From assembly GCF_018137945.1 (NCBI RefSeq), contig NZ_CP073089.1:744001-808000 (forward strand): a stretch of 64,000 nt of DNA, given 5' to 3'. The notes below the pieces were generated by a model that saw only the letters and a list, made by a program, of their open reading frames with translations, was not told the origin of the DNA and did not search any database. Source of the DNA: Brevibacterium sp. W7.2. GTDB taxonomy: Bacteria; Actinomycetota; Actinomycetes; Actinomycetales; Brevibacteriaceae. Positions within the stretch are counted from its first letter, which is position 1; each line of letters starts with the position of its first letter. A program made the translations under genes and the position numbers. This document shows, piece after piece, positions 9,397 through 18,265 of the stretch.

Positions 9397-10481
9397 GCGC
9401 CGGTCAGTCCCGGCAGGTCCGCCTCGCCGACATCGCCGACCTCGCCGGAGTCTCGAAGGCCACGGTCTCCCGGGCCCTGCGCGACCCGCAGGCCGTCTCC
9501 GGGCCGTCCCTGGCCGCGGTCCGGCAGGCGCTCGCGGTCCTCGGCGTCGAGGTCCCGGCGGCGGAGTCCGCCGCGGTGCCCCTCATCGCGCTCGTGCGCC
9601 CTGCCGCCCCGGCCGGCAACGTCGACCCGTACACGCATCTCTTCGAGATCCTCACCAACCGGATGTTCGCCCAGGGCATCGCCGTCGTCCACGTCGAAGC
9701 CGAGGCCGACCGCCTCGACCAGCTCACCGAGTCCCTCCTCGGACCACCCCGCGATGACGCCGGGCCAGCGGCCGCCGGGGCGTCCGCGCTCGGTTCCACG
9801 CGGACGGCGGGCCCGCAGATCGCGGGGGCGATCGTCCTCGGCGGGGGTGCTGCCGGAGCGCTCGCGGCCCGGCTCTCCGGGCGGGGACTGCCGCTCATCC
9901 GCGTCTCGAACGCCCGGCACGGCGACGGTCTCTCACGGATCATCCTCGACGCCACCGACGGCATCGCCACCGCCGTCCAGCATCTCGTCCACCTCGGGCA
10001 TCGGCGGATCGGGCTCGCGGTGCTCCGGGACACGGCGGCGGCCGCGCGCATCGCGGGATTCCGGAAGTCGATGGCCGCGGTCCTTCACATCCCGGCGACC
10101 CGCGATCAGGCCCCCGTCGTCGAAGCCGCAGGCGGGCCGATGGCCGGAGTCGCGGCCGCCGAGGAGCTCCTCGACATCGGCTGCACCGCCGTCATCGCGT
10201 GTGCCCCGTCCCTGTCGTTCGGCATCCTCGAGGCGGCTGCGCGGGCCCGACTCGATGTGCCCCGGGACCTCTCACTGCTCACGGTCGGCGACATGCCCGA
10301 CGCCGATGTCATCGCCCCGCCCCTGTCCCAGGTCAGCTACGACTGGGAGACGGTCGCGGCATCCGCTCTCGACGAGGTGCTCGCGATGATCGCGAATCCC
10401 GGCAACGCGGCGCGGGTCGACTACTCCGTCACCCCTGATCTCGTCCTGCGGGCGAGTGCGGTTCCCCCGCAGCGGCGGTGA
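9393..10481 (+). CDS. LacI-family transcriptional regulator (second of a tandem pair)
   Basis: 362 residues beginning at GTG 9393, overlapping the previous stop as GTGA, so the pair is translationally coupled. The HTH is LADIADLAGVSKATVSRALR, and the effector domain has HLGHRRIGLAV and VPRDLSLLTVGD. It differs clearly in sequence from the first regulator, so this is not a recent duplication. The 3' end overlaps the convergent otsB gene by 53 bases. Two LacI regulators in one operon could form a heteromer or read two ligands; that is speculation. Control of the trehalose genes is possible but unproven. Confidence 0.9.
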   Translation: MSAGQSRQVRLADIADLAGVSKATVSRALRDPQAVSGPSLAAVRQALAVLGVEVPAAESAAVPLIALVRPAAPAGNVDPYTHLFEILTNRMFAQGIAVVHVEAEADRLDQLTESLLGPPRDDAGPAAAGASALGSTRTAGPQIAGAIVLGGGAAGALAARLSGRGLPLIRVSNARHGDGLSRIILDATDGIATAVQHLVHLGHRRIGLAVLRDTAAAARIAGFRKSMAAVLHIPATRDQAPVVEAAGGPMAGVAAAEELLDIGCTAVIACAPSLSFGILEAAARARLDVPRDLSLLTVGDMPDADVIAPPLSQVSYDWETVAASALDEVLAMIANPGNAARVDYSVTPDLVLRASAVPPQRR

Positions 10482-11427
10482 ACCCGCGCCGCTGCTCGGC
10501 GAGCCGGGTGAGCAGCGCGGCGACGGCGTCGGGATCGGCGACGCGGAACTCGGCCTGCGTCGGCGCCTCCCCGACCTTGATGCCCACCCCGGTGAGCTCG
10601 TCGTCCATGTCGGCCAGTTCCGCGAAGGCGTCCTCGTCGGTGATGTCATCGCCGAGGTAGAGCGCGGCGGTCGGGTCGACGGCGCCGACGAGGGCGCGGA
10701 TGCCGGTGCCCTTCGTCGCCTGACTCACGGCGAGTTCGGTGATGTCGTGGCCTTCGATGACGCGGATGCCCCCGTGCTCGGACTGGACGGCGACGACGTG
10801 GGTGCGCAGCTCCTTCGCCAGTCCCGGCGCCATGCCCCGGGTGTGGACGGTCCGCGAGTACGGCTTGTACTCGATGCGCAGGTCGAAGCCGTCGCGGTCG
10901 CTGACCCGGGCGAGCTCGGTGAGGTGGTCATCGATCGCGGCGAGCAGAGCGGTCTCGTCGTTGGTCAGGGCGCTCGCCTCCGCGGCCCGCTGCTCGGCTG
11001 CCGCCTCGTCATCGCCGTCCTCGGCGTTGTCGATGCTCACCTCGGTGCTGGGAGCCTCCGTCGGAGTCGCGCCTGCATCGTCACTGCCGTCGCCGAGGTC
11101 GATCTCCGCCCCGTGGGAGCCGACGACCATCGTCTCCGGCGGGGGAGAGGCGAGCCGGCGCAGCGTCTCGACGTCACGACCGGAGACGAGGGCGAGCTGG
11201 GTGCGCGGCAGCCCGGCGAGCTCGGCGATCGCCTCCGCCGAGGCGGGCACCACCCGGCTGCGGGACGGATCGTCCTGCAGGGGAGCGAGCACCCCGTCGA
11301 AGTCGAGGGCGACGAGGAGGACGTCCGCCTCGGCGAGGGGGCGCAGATCGATCTCGCCGGGATCGACGAGCGGGGGCACGAGTGGATCGGAAACGGCAGG
11401 CGGCATCGAGGTCGAGTCCGAGGTCAC
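10429..11427 (-). CDS. otsB: Trehalose-6-phosphate phosphatase
   Basis: Removes phosphate from trehalose 6-phosphate, second step of the OtsAB route. A HAD-superfamily enzyme: motif I is ALDFDGVLAPL with the nucleophile Asp, motif II LVSGRD, and motif IV YLGDDITDEDAF. Length is 332 residues because an acidic, low-complexity stretch of ~50 residues is inserted after VVGSHGAEIDLG. It lies eight bases downstream of otsA, so the two are cotranscribed. The last 53 bases overlap the convergent LacI gene. Confidence 0.93.
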   Translation of the reverse strand: MTSDSTSMPPAVSDPLVPPLVDPGEIDLRPLAEADVLLVALDFDGVLAPLQDDPSRSRVVPASAEAIAELAGLPRTQLALVSGRDVETLRRLASPPPETMVVGSHGAEIDLGDGSDDAGATPTEAPSTEVSIDNAEDGDDEAAAEQRAAEASALTNDETALLAAIDDHLTELARVSDRDGFDLRIEYKPYSRTVHTRGMAPGLAKELRTHVVAVQSEHGGIRVIEGHDITELAVSQATKGTGIRALVGAVDPTAALYLGDDITDEDAFAELADMDDELTGVGIKVGEAPTQAEFRVADPDAVAALLTRLAEQRRGFTAAAGEPHSPAGRDQG

Positions 11428-11435
11428 GGGGTCTC

Positions 11436-13103
11436 CTAAGTCGCGGAACGGGATTCAGGGGCGGGCGGCGGCTGCTCGGCGCTCGACGCCGGTGCGGCGG
11501 GTCGGGCCGTCGATGCCGTGGCCGACGACGTCGATGCCGTCGGGGTCGACGCGGGAGCCGCTGCCACGGGAGTCACGGGCACCGCCTCGGGGGCCGGCGG
11601 CTGGGCGGCAGGACGCCCCGCGGTCGCCGGACGGTCCGGGACGACGGCCTCGGGGTTGGCGCGGATGGCTTCGAGCTCGCCGAGGAAGCGCTTCGACCAG
11701 GCGGTCACGGTGTCGGTCTTGACCTTCTTGCGCATCTGCCGCATCCGCCGGGCCCGGGCCTTCGGGTCCATGGTGACGGCCTCCATGATGCCGGCCTTGA
11801 GGTTGCCGATGTCATGCGGGTTGACGAGGACGGCGCCGGCGAGCTGCTCGGCGGCACCGGCGAACTCCGAGAGGACGAGCGCGCCGTCGTCGTCGAGGCG
11901 GCACGCGACGTACTCCTTGGCCACGAGGTTCATGCCGTCGCGCAGGGCGGTGACGAGCATGACGTCGGCGGCGATGAAGAACGCCGTCATCTCATCGCGC
12001 GGATAGGAGTGGTGGAGGTAGTGGACGGCGATCGTGCCGATGTCGGCCTGTTCGCCGTTGATCCGGCCGACGGCGAGTTCGACGTCATGGCGGATGAGCT
12101 TGTACTGCTCGAGGCGCTCCCGCGAGGGCGTGGCGATCTGGATGAGGACGACGTCCTCGACGTTGAGCCGGCCTTCGGCGAGGAGCTCTCCGTACGCCTT
12201 GAGGCGGTGCCGGATGCCCTTCGTGTAGTCCATCCGGTCGACGCCGAGCATGATGACCTTCGGGTTGCCGACCTCCTCGCGGATCTGGGCGGCGCGCTCG
12301 ATGATCGCCGGATTCCGGGCGAGCTCCTCGAGGTAGGGGGTGTCGATCGAGATGGGGAACGCCTCGGCGCGGACGAGATGCGCGGGCAGTTCGTCACCGG
12401 CGGGGACGGTGACCGTCGACCCCTTCGTCTGGAAGCCGAGGCGACCGCGCACCGCGCGCCGGAAGTTCGCCGCATCCGCGGGCCGCTGGAAGCCGATGAG
12501 GTCGGCGCCGAGGAGGCCGCGGAGGATCTCGTCGCGCCACGGCAGCTGCGCGAAGAGCTCGAACGGCGGGAACGGGATGTGGTTGAAGAAGCCGATCTCG
12601 AGGTCCGGGCGCATCCGGCGCACGAGCTGTGGGACGAGCTGGAGCTGGTAGTCGTGGACCCACACGGTCGCGGACTTCGCCGCCACCTCGGCGACCTTGG
12701 CCGCGAAGCGCTCATTGACCCGCACATACGCATCCCACCACGTCCGGTGGTACTCCGGCGGGGCGATGACGTCGTGGTAGAGGGGCCACAGGGTGGCGTT
12801 GGAAAACCCTTCGTAGTACCTGAGGACATCCTCATTTGTCAGCGTCACGGGGATGAGGTGCATGCCGTCGATGTCGAAGGGCTCGAACTCGACGTCGGGC
12901 ACACCGGTCCAGCCGATCCACGCCCCCTCCTGCGCCTTCATCACCGGGGCCACCGCTGTGACCAAACCTCCTGGTGAAGTGCGCCATTCCCGGTCCGGGT
13001 CGCTGGCGTCGCGGTCGACGGGAAGCCTGTTGGCCACGACGACGAAATCGCTGTCGCCGTACGTGTCCGCAGTCGCGTTTTCAGTGGCGTCGACGGTGCT
13101 CAT
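11436..13103 (-). CDS. otsA: Alpha,alpha-trehalose-phosphate synthase (UDP-forming)
   Basis: Joins UDP-glucose and glucose 6-phosphate to trehalose 6-phosphate, a GT20 glycosyltransferase. Motifs in order are VVVANRLPVDR and SPGGLVTA at the N-terminus, VWVHDYQLQLVPQLVR, LGVDRMDYTKGI and the C-lobe LVLSEFAGAAEQL. The catalytic part ends near residue 485; the last ~70 residues are a Pro/Ala/Thr/Ser-rich tail with no known domain. It is divergent from the kinase gene with 62 bases between them. Trehalose made here serves osmotic and desiccation stress in actinomycetes. Confidence 0.95.
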   Translation of the reverse strand: MSTVDATENATADTYGDSDFVVVANRLPVDRDASDPDREWRTSPGGLVTAVAPVMKAQEGAWIGWTGVPDVEFEPFDIDGMHLIPVTLTNEDVLRYYEGFSNATLWPLYHDVIAPPEYHRTWWDAYVRVNERFAAKVAEVAAKSATVWVHDYQLQLVPQLVRRMRPDLEIGFFNHIPFPPFELFAQLPWRDEILRGLLGADLIGFQRPADAANFRRAVRGRLGFQTKGSTVTVPAGDELPAHLVRAEAFPISIDTPYLEELARNPAIIERAAQIREEVGNPKVIMLGVDRMDYTKGIRHRLKAYGELLAEGRLNVEDVVLIQIATPSRERLEQYKLIRHDVELAVGRINGEQADIGTIAVHYLHHSYPRDEMTAFFIAADVMLVTALRDGMNLVAKEYVACRLDDDGALVLSEFAGAAEQLAGAVLVNPHDIGNLKAGIMEAVTMDPKARARRMRQMRKKVKTDTVTAWSKRFLGELEAIRANPEAVVPDRPATAGRPAAQPPAPEAVPVTPVAAAPASTPTASTSSATASTARPAAPASSAEQPPPAPESRSAT

Positions 13104-13152
13104 CTGCGCCTCCTCATGTGTCGTTGCTTGGAACGAACTCTACTCGCTCGAC

Positions 13153-13165
13153 TACCCTTGTGACC
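13153..13165 (+). promoter_or_regulatory. -10 element of the kinase gene
   Basis: TACCCT at 13153-13158, then seven bases to the GTG at 13166. The spacing matches cysS and ung in this window and suggests a leaderless mRNA. Confidence 0.45.
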
Positions 13166-15271
13166 GTGATGGTTCAGGATCTGGGAGGCTACCGCCTCAT
13201 CGAGGAGCTCGGCTCGGGCGGCATGGGTGTCGTCTACCTCGGTGTCGACGGCGGCAACAATCCTGTGGCCGTCAAAGTCCTCCACCCGCACATCGCCGGC
13301 GACGAGACCGCGCGCAAACGGCTGGCCCGGGAGGTGCGCACGCTGCGGCGGATCCGCCACCCCCGCATCGCCGAGGTGCTCGACGCCGAACTCGACTCCG
13401 CGCAGCCGTTCATCATCACCGAATTCGTCGACGGTCAGACCCTGTCCGACGATGTCCGGGAGAACGGTCCCTTCGCCGAGGACGAGCTCGTCCACTTCGG
13501 CCATGCCCTGCTCGACGCCCTCGGCGCCGTCCACGACTCCGGTGTCATCCACCGCGACCTCAAACCCGCGAACGTCATGATCATGGACGGCGAGCCGATG
13601 GTCATCGACTTCGGCATCGCCCAGGTCGCGGACGAGGTGCGGGTGACGGCCACCGGGCTCGTCATGGGCACCCCCGGCTACCTGTCCCCGGAGATCGCCG
13701 ACGGCAAGGCCTCGAGCGAGAAGACCGACTGGTGGGGGTGGGCTGCGACGATGGCGTTCGCGGCGACCGGGCGCAACCCGTACGGTGCCGGCCCCCTCGA
13801 GGCGGTGCTCGGTCGCGTCGCGATGGGCAAGTTCGATCTCGACGACACCCCCCGCAACTTCATCCCCCTGCTCAAGGCGTGCCTCGATCCGAAGCCGGAG
13901 CGGCGCCCGAGCGGTCAGATGATCCTCGACGCGCTCGTCGACATCGAGTCGGGCCGGCCCCCGCAGCTCGGTTCGGGATCCGGTCAGGGCTCCGTGCAGC
14001 GCACCGCCGTCATGCCGGCCGTCGAGGACACCGCTGAGGGACGCGGGTCGCTGCGCGGCGGGTACCCCGGCGGGGCTGCGGCTGCTGGCGGTGCGGCGGC
14101 TGTCGGTGGGGCTGCGCTCGGGGCGGCTGCCGGCGGGATGGGCTCCGGTGGTGCCGGCAATCCGCCGACGCGGATCGCCGACCCCGCCGCCTTCGCCCAG
14201 GGCGCCGGTCAGGGTGGCCAGCCGTTTGCGGGACAGGGACGCGCCCCCGGTCAAGGGCAGCTCAATCACGGACAGTTCAGTCAGGGGCAGTTCAACCAGG
14301 GGCAGCCCGGTCAAGGACTGCTCAGGCAGGGCCAGCCCAACCAGGGCCAGCCCAACCAGGGCCAGGTCAACCCAGGGCATCCCGGTCAGATGCCGGGGCA
14401 GATGCGCGGACCGCTGTCCTCCCCGCAGGGACAGCCGCAGATGCGACAGCCTCTCGGACAGCACCCCGGTCAAGGTGGGGCGATGCGCCAGGCGACCGCC
14501 GGGCCGATCCACAATCCCAACGGGGCGATCCAGGTCGGCCCCGGCTCGCAGATGGCCGGTACTGACATCGGCAGCCGGCAGGGACCGGGCGCGGGTCACG
14601 GCGGCCCCGGCCCTGCGGGTGGACCTTCCGGCGACGTGTCCGGCGGACCGGACAATCCGCCGTGGGCGCCGATGACGTATCGGTCGGTGCGCACCGGCGG
14701 CTGGGTCGTCTTCGCCCTCGTCGTCTTCGCTGTTGCCATCACCCCGCTCAGCCCGCTCGTCATCACGGCCTTCGCCTTCGCGTGGTCGGTGCTCGCCCGC
14801 ACCGCGACGCGGCTGGACCACAAGGTCCAGAAGTACCGGTACGAACGCGGCGAGGACGGCGGGGGCACGCTGCGGTCGGTCGCCTCGGCGCCGGGAGCCC
14901 TGCTGGCCTCCGTGCTCACCTCCGTCGCGACGTTCCTGCTGCCGGCGGTCGCCGGCATCGCCATGCTCGTCCTCACCCGCCTCGACGTCGCCGGCATCGT
15001 CCCCGGCGAGCTGTCCGAGCAGTGGTCGGTGTGGGCGGCGGCCGCGGCCGGGGCGCTCGTGCTGTGGATCGGGCCGGGCGCGGCGAGCCTGCGCTACGGG
15101 TCGCGCCTCCTCGTCAGCGGGGCCACCCGCAGCGGTCTCGGTCGGCTCATCGCTCTCGGGGTCATCGCTGTGCTCATCGTGCTCGCGATCATGGTCATCA
15201 CCTCGGGGGCGGCGATGAACTGGTGGCCGCTGCCGGAAAGCCCCTTCACCTACCTGCCCGGCCCTGTGTGA
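13166..15271 (+). CDS. Membrane-anchored Ser/Thr protein kinase with Gln/Gly-rich linker
   Basis: About 700 residues in three parts. Residues ~8-270 form a Hanks-type kinase: Gly loop GSGGMGVVYLG, lysine in VAVKVL, catalytic loop HRDLKPANV, DFG in IDFGIAQ, and activation segment GTPGYLSPE. Residues ~300-500 are a low-complexity linker with many GQ-type repeats (for example QGQPNQGQ). The C-terminal ~190 residues carry about four or five hydrophobic helices, so the kinase lies at the cytoplasmic face. There is no PASTA or other sensor domain outside the membrane. GTG 13166 fits the leaderless -10; ATG 13169 is the next choice. Signal and targets unknown. Confidence 0.9.
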   Translation: MMVQDLGGYRLIEELGSGGMGVVYLGVDGGNNPVAVKVLHPHIAGDETARKRLAREVRTLRRIRHPRIAEVLDAELDSAQPFIITEFVDGQTLSDDVRENGPFAEDELVHFGHALLDALGAVHDSGVIHRDLKPANVMIMDGEPMVIDFGIAQVADEVRVTATGLVMGTPGYLSPEIADGKASSEKTDWWGWAATMAFAATGRNPYGAGPLEAVLGRVAMGKFDLDDTPRNFIPLLKACLDPKPERRPSGQMILDALVDIESGRPPQLGSGSGQGSVQRTAVMPAVEDTAEGRGSLRGGYPGGAAAAGGAAAVGGAALGAAAGGMGSGGAGNPPTRIADPAAFAQGAGQGGQPFAGQGRAPGQGQLNHGQFSQGQFNQGQPGQGLLRQGQPNQGQPNQGQVNPGHPGQMPGQMRGPLSSPQGQPQMRQPLGQHPGQGGAMRQATAGPIHNPNGAIQVGPGSQMAGTDIGSRQGPGAGHGGPGPAGGPSGDVSGGPDNPPWAPMTYRSVRTGGWVVFALVVFAVAITPLSPLVITAFAFAWSVLARTATRLDHKVQKYRYERGEDGGGTLRSVASAPGALLASVLTSVATFLLPAVAGIAMLVLTRLDVAGIVPGELSEQWSVWAAAAAGALVLWIGPGAASLRYGSRLLVSGATRSGLGRLIALGVIAVLIVLAIMVITSGAAMNWWPLPESPFTYLPGPV

Positions 15272-15536
15272 GCGTGGGATGACCGGGGTGCACGCATCGC
15301 GGACGCGACGACGCTCCCGCGCGATGCCCGCCGGCCCGGCTGCCAGCGTGCCCTGTCATGGGGGCTTGCCGCCTCGGCGGATGAAGTGGTTGAACCTTGA
15401 ATTTCACTGGGAGCCGCGCCACAGACGGTTTCGGTACAGTGGGGGCGTCGAGGGAATGGACCGCTCGACGGGTCCTGCAGTCGGCGCGCGCCGACAGGGA
15501 CCGGCCCCAGTCGGACGATCGACAACGTGAGGAACC
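15272..15536 (+). other. Intergenic region before the DsbA-like gene
   Basis: 265 bases. TACAGT near 15435 could be a -10 element for the DsbA-like gene, with the RBS GAGGAA just before the ATG. No gene is seen. Confidence 0.35.
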
Positions 15537-16397
15537 ATGGCGAAAGACAACTCCGCTGAGCAGAGGCGGAACAAGGCACGCGAGAACGCCCGCCAGATCG
15601 CAGCAGCTCAGGCGAAGAAGGAGAAGACCGCCAAGACGATCCTCTACTCGGGGATCGGCGTGGTCGTCGTCGCCGTGGCGGTCATCGTCACGCTGCTCAT
15701 CGTGCAGCAGGCGCAGCCGGCCGTCTCCCCCTCGAACTACGTCGCCGGCGGCGTCAACGTCGCCAGGGACAACACCGTCGTCCAGCCGATGAACATGCCC
15801 GAGGGCGAGGAGTCGAGCCTGCCGACCGCCGCCGACTCCGGCGTCAAGGAGAACGCGGCCACCGTGACCGCGTACATCGACTTCCAGTGCCCGGCGTGCA
15901 AGGCGTTCGAGGACACGAACACGGAAATGCTCATGAACCTCGTCAACGAGGGCTCGATCGTGCTCGAGTATAAGCCGATCGCGATCCTCGACCGCTTCTC
16001 CAACGGCAACGAGTACTCGACCCGCTCGGCGAACATCGCCGCCTGCGTCGTCGACGCCCAGCCGGAGAAGACCGCGGACTTCTTCGCCGCGATGTTCGCC
16101 CAGCAGCCCCAGGAGGGCACGAGCGGCCGCACCGACGAAGAGCTCCTCCAGGTCGCCACCGATGCCGGCGTCGACACGAACGCTCCGCTCCAGGCCGACC
16201 CGGAGCAGACGATCGCGAGCTGCGTGACGGATCAGACCTTCGCGAAGTACGTCGCCAACACCACGCAGGAGACCCTCGACTCGGGCGTCGACGCGACCCC
16301 GACCGTGCTCATCAACGGCCAGCCGACCCAGCAGACCGGTGACGCCCAGGCGCTCGCCGTCGAGATCCTCCAGGCCACCGGCGAAGTCCAGAACTGA
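15537..16397 (+). CDS. DsbA-family thioredoxin-like protein, membrane-anchored
   Basis: 286 residues. A basic cytoplasmic tail is followed by one membrane helix near residues 36-60 (GVVVVAVAVIVTLLIV), putting the thioredoxin fold outside. The active site is CPAC in YIDFQCPACKAFED, and the cis-proline region is DATPTVLINGQ. Family members oxidise or isomerise disulfides in exported proteins. Two further Cys (AACVVD, ASCVTD) lie in the helical insert. No DsbB/VKOR partner is adjacent. ATG 15537 follows GAGGAA. Confidence 0.88.
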   Translation: MAKDNSAEQRRNKARENARQIAAAQAKKEKTAKTILYSGIGVVVVAVAVIVTLLIVQQAQPAVSPSNYVAGGVNVARDNTVVQPMNMPEGEESSLPTAADSGVKENAATVTAYIDFQCPACKAFEDTNTEMLMNLVNEGSIVLEYKPIAILDRFSNGNEYSTRSANIAACVVDAQPEKTADFFAAMFAQQPQEGTSGRTDEELLQVATDAGVDTNAPLQADPEQTIASCVTDQTFAKYVANTTQETLDSGVDATPTVLINGQPTQQTGDAQALAVEILQATGEVQN

Positions 16398-16452
16398 CCC
16401 GGTAGTCCGCGGGGGCTGTACCTCCGCGGAGTCTCGGCCTCCGGAACAACCC

Positions 16453-16516
16453 AGACCGCACGGCCGGTCGCACCCGGGCACTCGCCCCGGTGCGGCCGGC
16501 CGTTCGTCTGCGGTCT
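16453..16516 (+). terminator. Nested hairpin after the DsbA-like gene
   Basis: An inner stem (16461-16474 with 16489-16502, one G-U pair) is enclosed by an outer stem (AGACCGCA with TGCGGTCT, 16453-16460 and 16509-16516). There is no long T-run, as is common in actinobacteria. Confidence 0.6.
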
Positions 16517-16703
16517 CGCCGACCTGTGATCGGTCGCTCCTTGGAAGCTCAGCGGCGTGTGGTCACCCGTTTGTGATCAGAGAGCCGAGCGTGATGCGGC
16601 GATTCGGCAGAATCTGCTCGGTGTTTCGACCACAAATGCGCCTGGCGGTCCGACGGCTTTGTCGCCCATGGCCCGCATGCACTACTATCGTGGAGGCGCA
16701 GCC

Positions 16704-16776
16704 GCCTCCTTAGCTCAGTTGGTAGAGCACCGCTCTTGTAAAGCGAAGGTCGTCAGTTCGAGTCTGACAGGGGGCT
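16704..16776 (+). tRNA. tRNA-Thr, anticodon UGU
   Basis: 73 bases with a full cloverleaf. The acceptor GCCTCCT pairs with AGGGGGC including one G-U pair, the anticodon stem CGCTC/GAGCG-like arm carries loop CTTGTAA, and the T arm is GTCAG TTCGAGT CTGAC. CCA is not encoded. TACTAT at 16683-16688 is a likely -10. The 3' half is the integration site of the adjacent island and was restored by the incoming element, so the gene stays functional. Confidence 0.95.
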
Positions 16777-16777
16777 C
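16739..16777 (+). repeat. attL: Left attachment site (39-bp direct repeat in the tRNA 3' end)
   Basis: This stretch, from the anticodon loop to one base past the discriminator, is repeated without mismatch at 29103-29141. Identity ends abruptly on both sides. This is the standard signature of tyrosine-integrase insertion into a tRNA gene. Confidence 0.92.
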
Positions 16778-16785
16778 TCTCACCA

Positions 16786-16820
16786 GGCCGGATGATATTA
16801 CATCCGGCCGGGTTCGCTTT
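16786..16820 (+). terminator. Terminator after tRNA-Thr
   Basis: A perfect 9-bp stem GGCCGGATG/CATCCGGCC (16786-16794, 16801-16809) with a six-base loop, followed by GGGTTCGCTTTT. It lies inside the island, so the element supplies the tRNA's terminator. Confidence 0.75.
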
Positions 16821-16826
16821 TAAAGA

Positions 16827-16841
16827 CACGTTTACGACACG
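16827..16841 (+). repeat. Candidate integrase arm-type site, left
   Basis: CACGTTTACGACACG. A copy with one difference, CACGGTTACGACACG, lies at 28957-28971 near the right att site in the same orientation. Short direct repeats beside both ends of an element are where tyrosine integrases bind arm sites. The assignment is inference from position and similarity. Confidence 0.45.
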
Positions 16842-17013
16842 CTTTCATCGTCAATTTCGGCGCTCGCCACGAATTCATCCATGACTGCGACGACTTCAGC
16901 CGGCCCGCGATTGTCGCGTTCAACGTAGTGCTTGCTCGTTACACCGATCTCCGAATGACCCAGCTGTGAACTCGCGTGCTGCAGGTCGGAAGTGCGGTAC
17001 ACGTTTGTCGCCA
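16832..17013 (-). pseudogene. int: Tyrosine integrase, C-terminal remnant
   Basis: About 60 codons survive, ending with TAA at 16834-16832. The readable part has the hallmarks of the phage integrase C-terminus: QHASSQLGHSEIGVTSKHY, with box-II GH and the catalytic tyrosine in KHYVER. The gene is cut at its 5' side by IS3 copy 1 at 17014, and no other part of it appears beyond the IS, so the rest was deleted. The 3' end points at attL, 55 bases away, which is the normal place for the integrase of a tRNA-inserted element. Confidence 0.88.
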
Positions 17014-17038
17014 GGGACTGCTGAGGGTTTGGTTGACT
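17014..17038 (+). repeat. Left terminal inverted repeat of IS3 copy 1
   Basis: 25 bases starting GGGACTGCTGAGGG. Exact reverse complement of 18266-18290. Confidence 0.92.
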
Positions 17039-17073
17039 TCACGACTGGATAAATTCCAGGAAGGTGAGAGGTC

Positions 17074-17376
17074 ATGCCAAAGATCTACACCGATGAGTTC
17101 AAGTAGTCAGCACTCGACCTCATCAACGACGGGATGACCCAGAAGCAGGTCTGCGCCGACCTCGGCATCTCGAAATCAGCCCTGCAGGCCTGGGTGCGTG
17201 ATGCACGTCTGCGTGAGCACGGCCTTGAGCCCGCGCATGACCCTGACGAGTCCCGCGCCCAGGCAGCAGCGCTCAAGCGCATCCGCGAGCTTGAGCGGGA
17301 GAACAAGATCCTCCGCGAGGCCGCAGCGTATCTCTCGCAAGCGAACTTGAAGCTCGGTGGTCACCACCCACAATGA
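17074..17376 (+). pseudogene. IS3 orfA with an early stop codon
   Basis: Encodes the helix-turn-helix/leucine-zipper half of an IS3 transposase. ATG 17074 follows AAGGTGAG and reads MPKIYTDEFK, then TAG at 17104-17106 stops translation after 10 codons. The frame continues with SALDLINDGMTQKQVCADLG (HTH) and a zipper-like IRELERENKILREAAAYL to the stop at 17376. A restart at ATG 17134 would lose the first part of the HTH, so function is doubtful. Confidence 0.85.
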
Positions 17377-18258
17377 TGTACCCGCAGGTACCGTGACCTT
17401 GCTGCCACCGGTATCCCGGTGGCAGTGACCTGCAGGGTGCTCGGCTTTACGAAGCAAGGGTTCTACCAATGGTGTGCACGTCCGGTCTCGGACCGGGACT
17501 GGGACGAGACACACCTGCTCAATGCCGCCTACGACGTCCATACGGACGATCCGGAGTTCGGACACCGGTTCATCGCCGATGAACTCCATGCTGCCGGCTA
17601 CGGGGCGTCTGAGCGACGTGTGTGGCGATTGTGCTCTCAGCAGCAACTGTTCTCCCACACGATCAAACGAGCCCGAAAACACGGCAAGAAGCCCGGCCCG
17701 CCGGTCTGTGATGACCTCGTCAAACGCGACTTCACCTCAAGCCGGATCAACGAAGTGTGGCTCACCGACATTACGGAGCACCACACGGATGAGGGCAAGC
17801 TCTACATGTGCGCGGTCAAGGACGTGTTCAGCAACAGAATCGTCGGATACGCCATCGCTTCGCGGATGAAATCGCGCCTGGCGGTCGCGGCGATCGAGGA
17901 TGCTGTGGCCCGTCGCGGCGGGCCTGGAACCGTGGCCGGTTGCCTCGTTCACAGCGACCGCGGGTCGCAATTTCGTTCCCGAAAATTCCAGCACGCTGTA
18001 CGGCATTATGGGCTCGTCGGGTCGATGGGTAGGGTCGGAGCTGCTGGCGACAATGCGGCGATGGAATCGTTCTTCGCCGTGTTGCAGAAGAACGTCCTCG
18101 ACCGTGGTCGCTGGGACACGCGAGCGAGGTTGCGGAAGGCGATCGTGCACTGGGTCGAGAGGACCTATCACAGGAAGCGTCGGCAGAGGCATTTGGGTAA
18201 ACTGACCCCAGTTGAATACGAACTGGTTCACCACGAGGCCGTCGCCCTGGCGGCATAA
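17373..18258 (+). pseudogene. IS3 orfB (DDE transposase) with a frameshift near its start
   Basis: The natural start ATG ATG TAC CCG CAG at 17373 overlaps the orfA stop. After five codons an extra base around 17388-17393 shifts the frame and leads to TGA. The remaining ~280 codons are open in the next frame and otherwise look complete, with the HTH_21 part and an intact catalytic triad: Asp at 17767 (LTDITEH), Asp at 17956 (HSDRGSQF) and Glu at 18064 (NAAMESFF), D-E spacing as in rve transposases. Re-initiation at GTG 17419 might still give nearly full-length protein. Confidence 0.82.
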
Positions 18259-18265
18259 ACCCCGG

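Noticed and set aside
11382-12977. Long open frame opposite otsA and its junction with otsB
   Set aside because: The composition is that of a complement of GC-rich coding sequence, and otsA on the other strand is certain.
13976-14690. Nucleotide repeat or recombination hotspot in the kinase linker
   Set aside because: The CAGGGGCAG-like repeats simply encode the Gln/Gly linker of the kinase; no separate element is needed.
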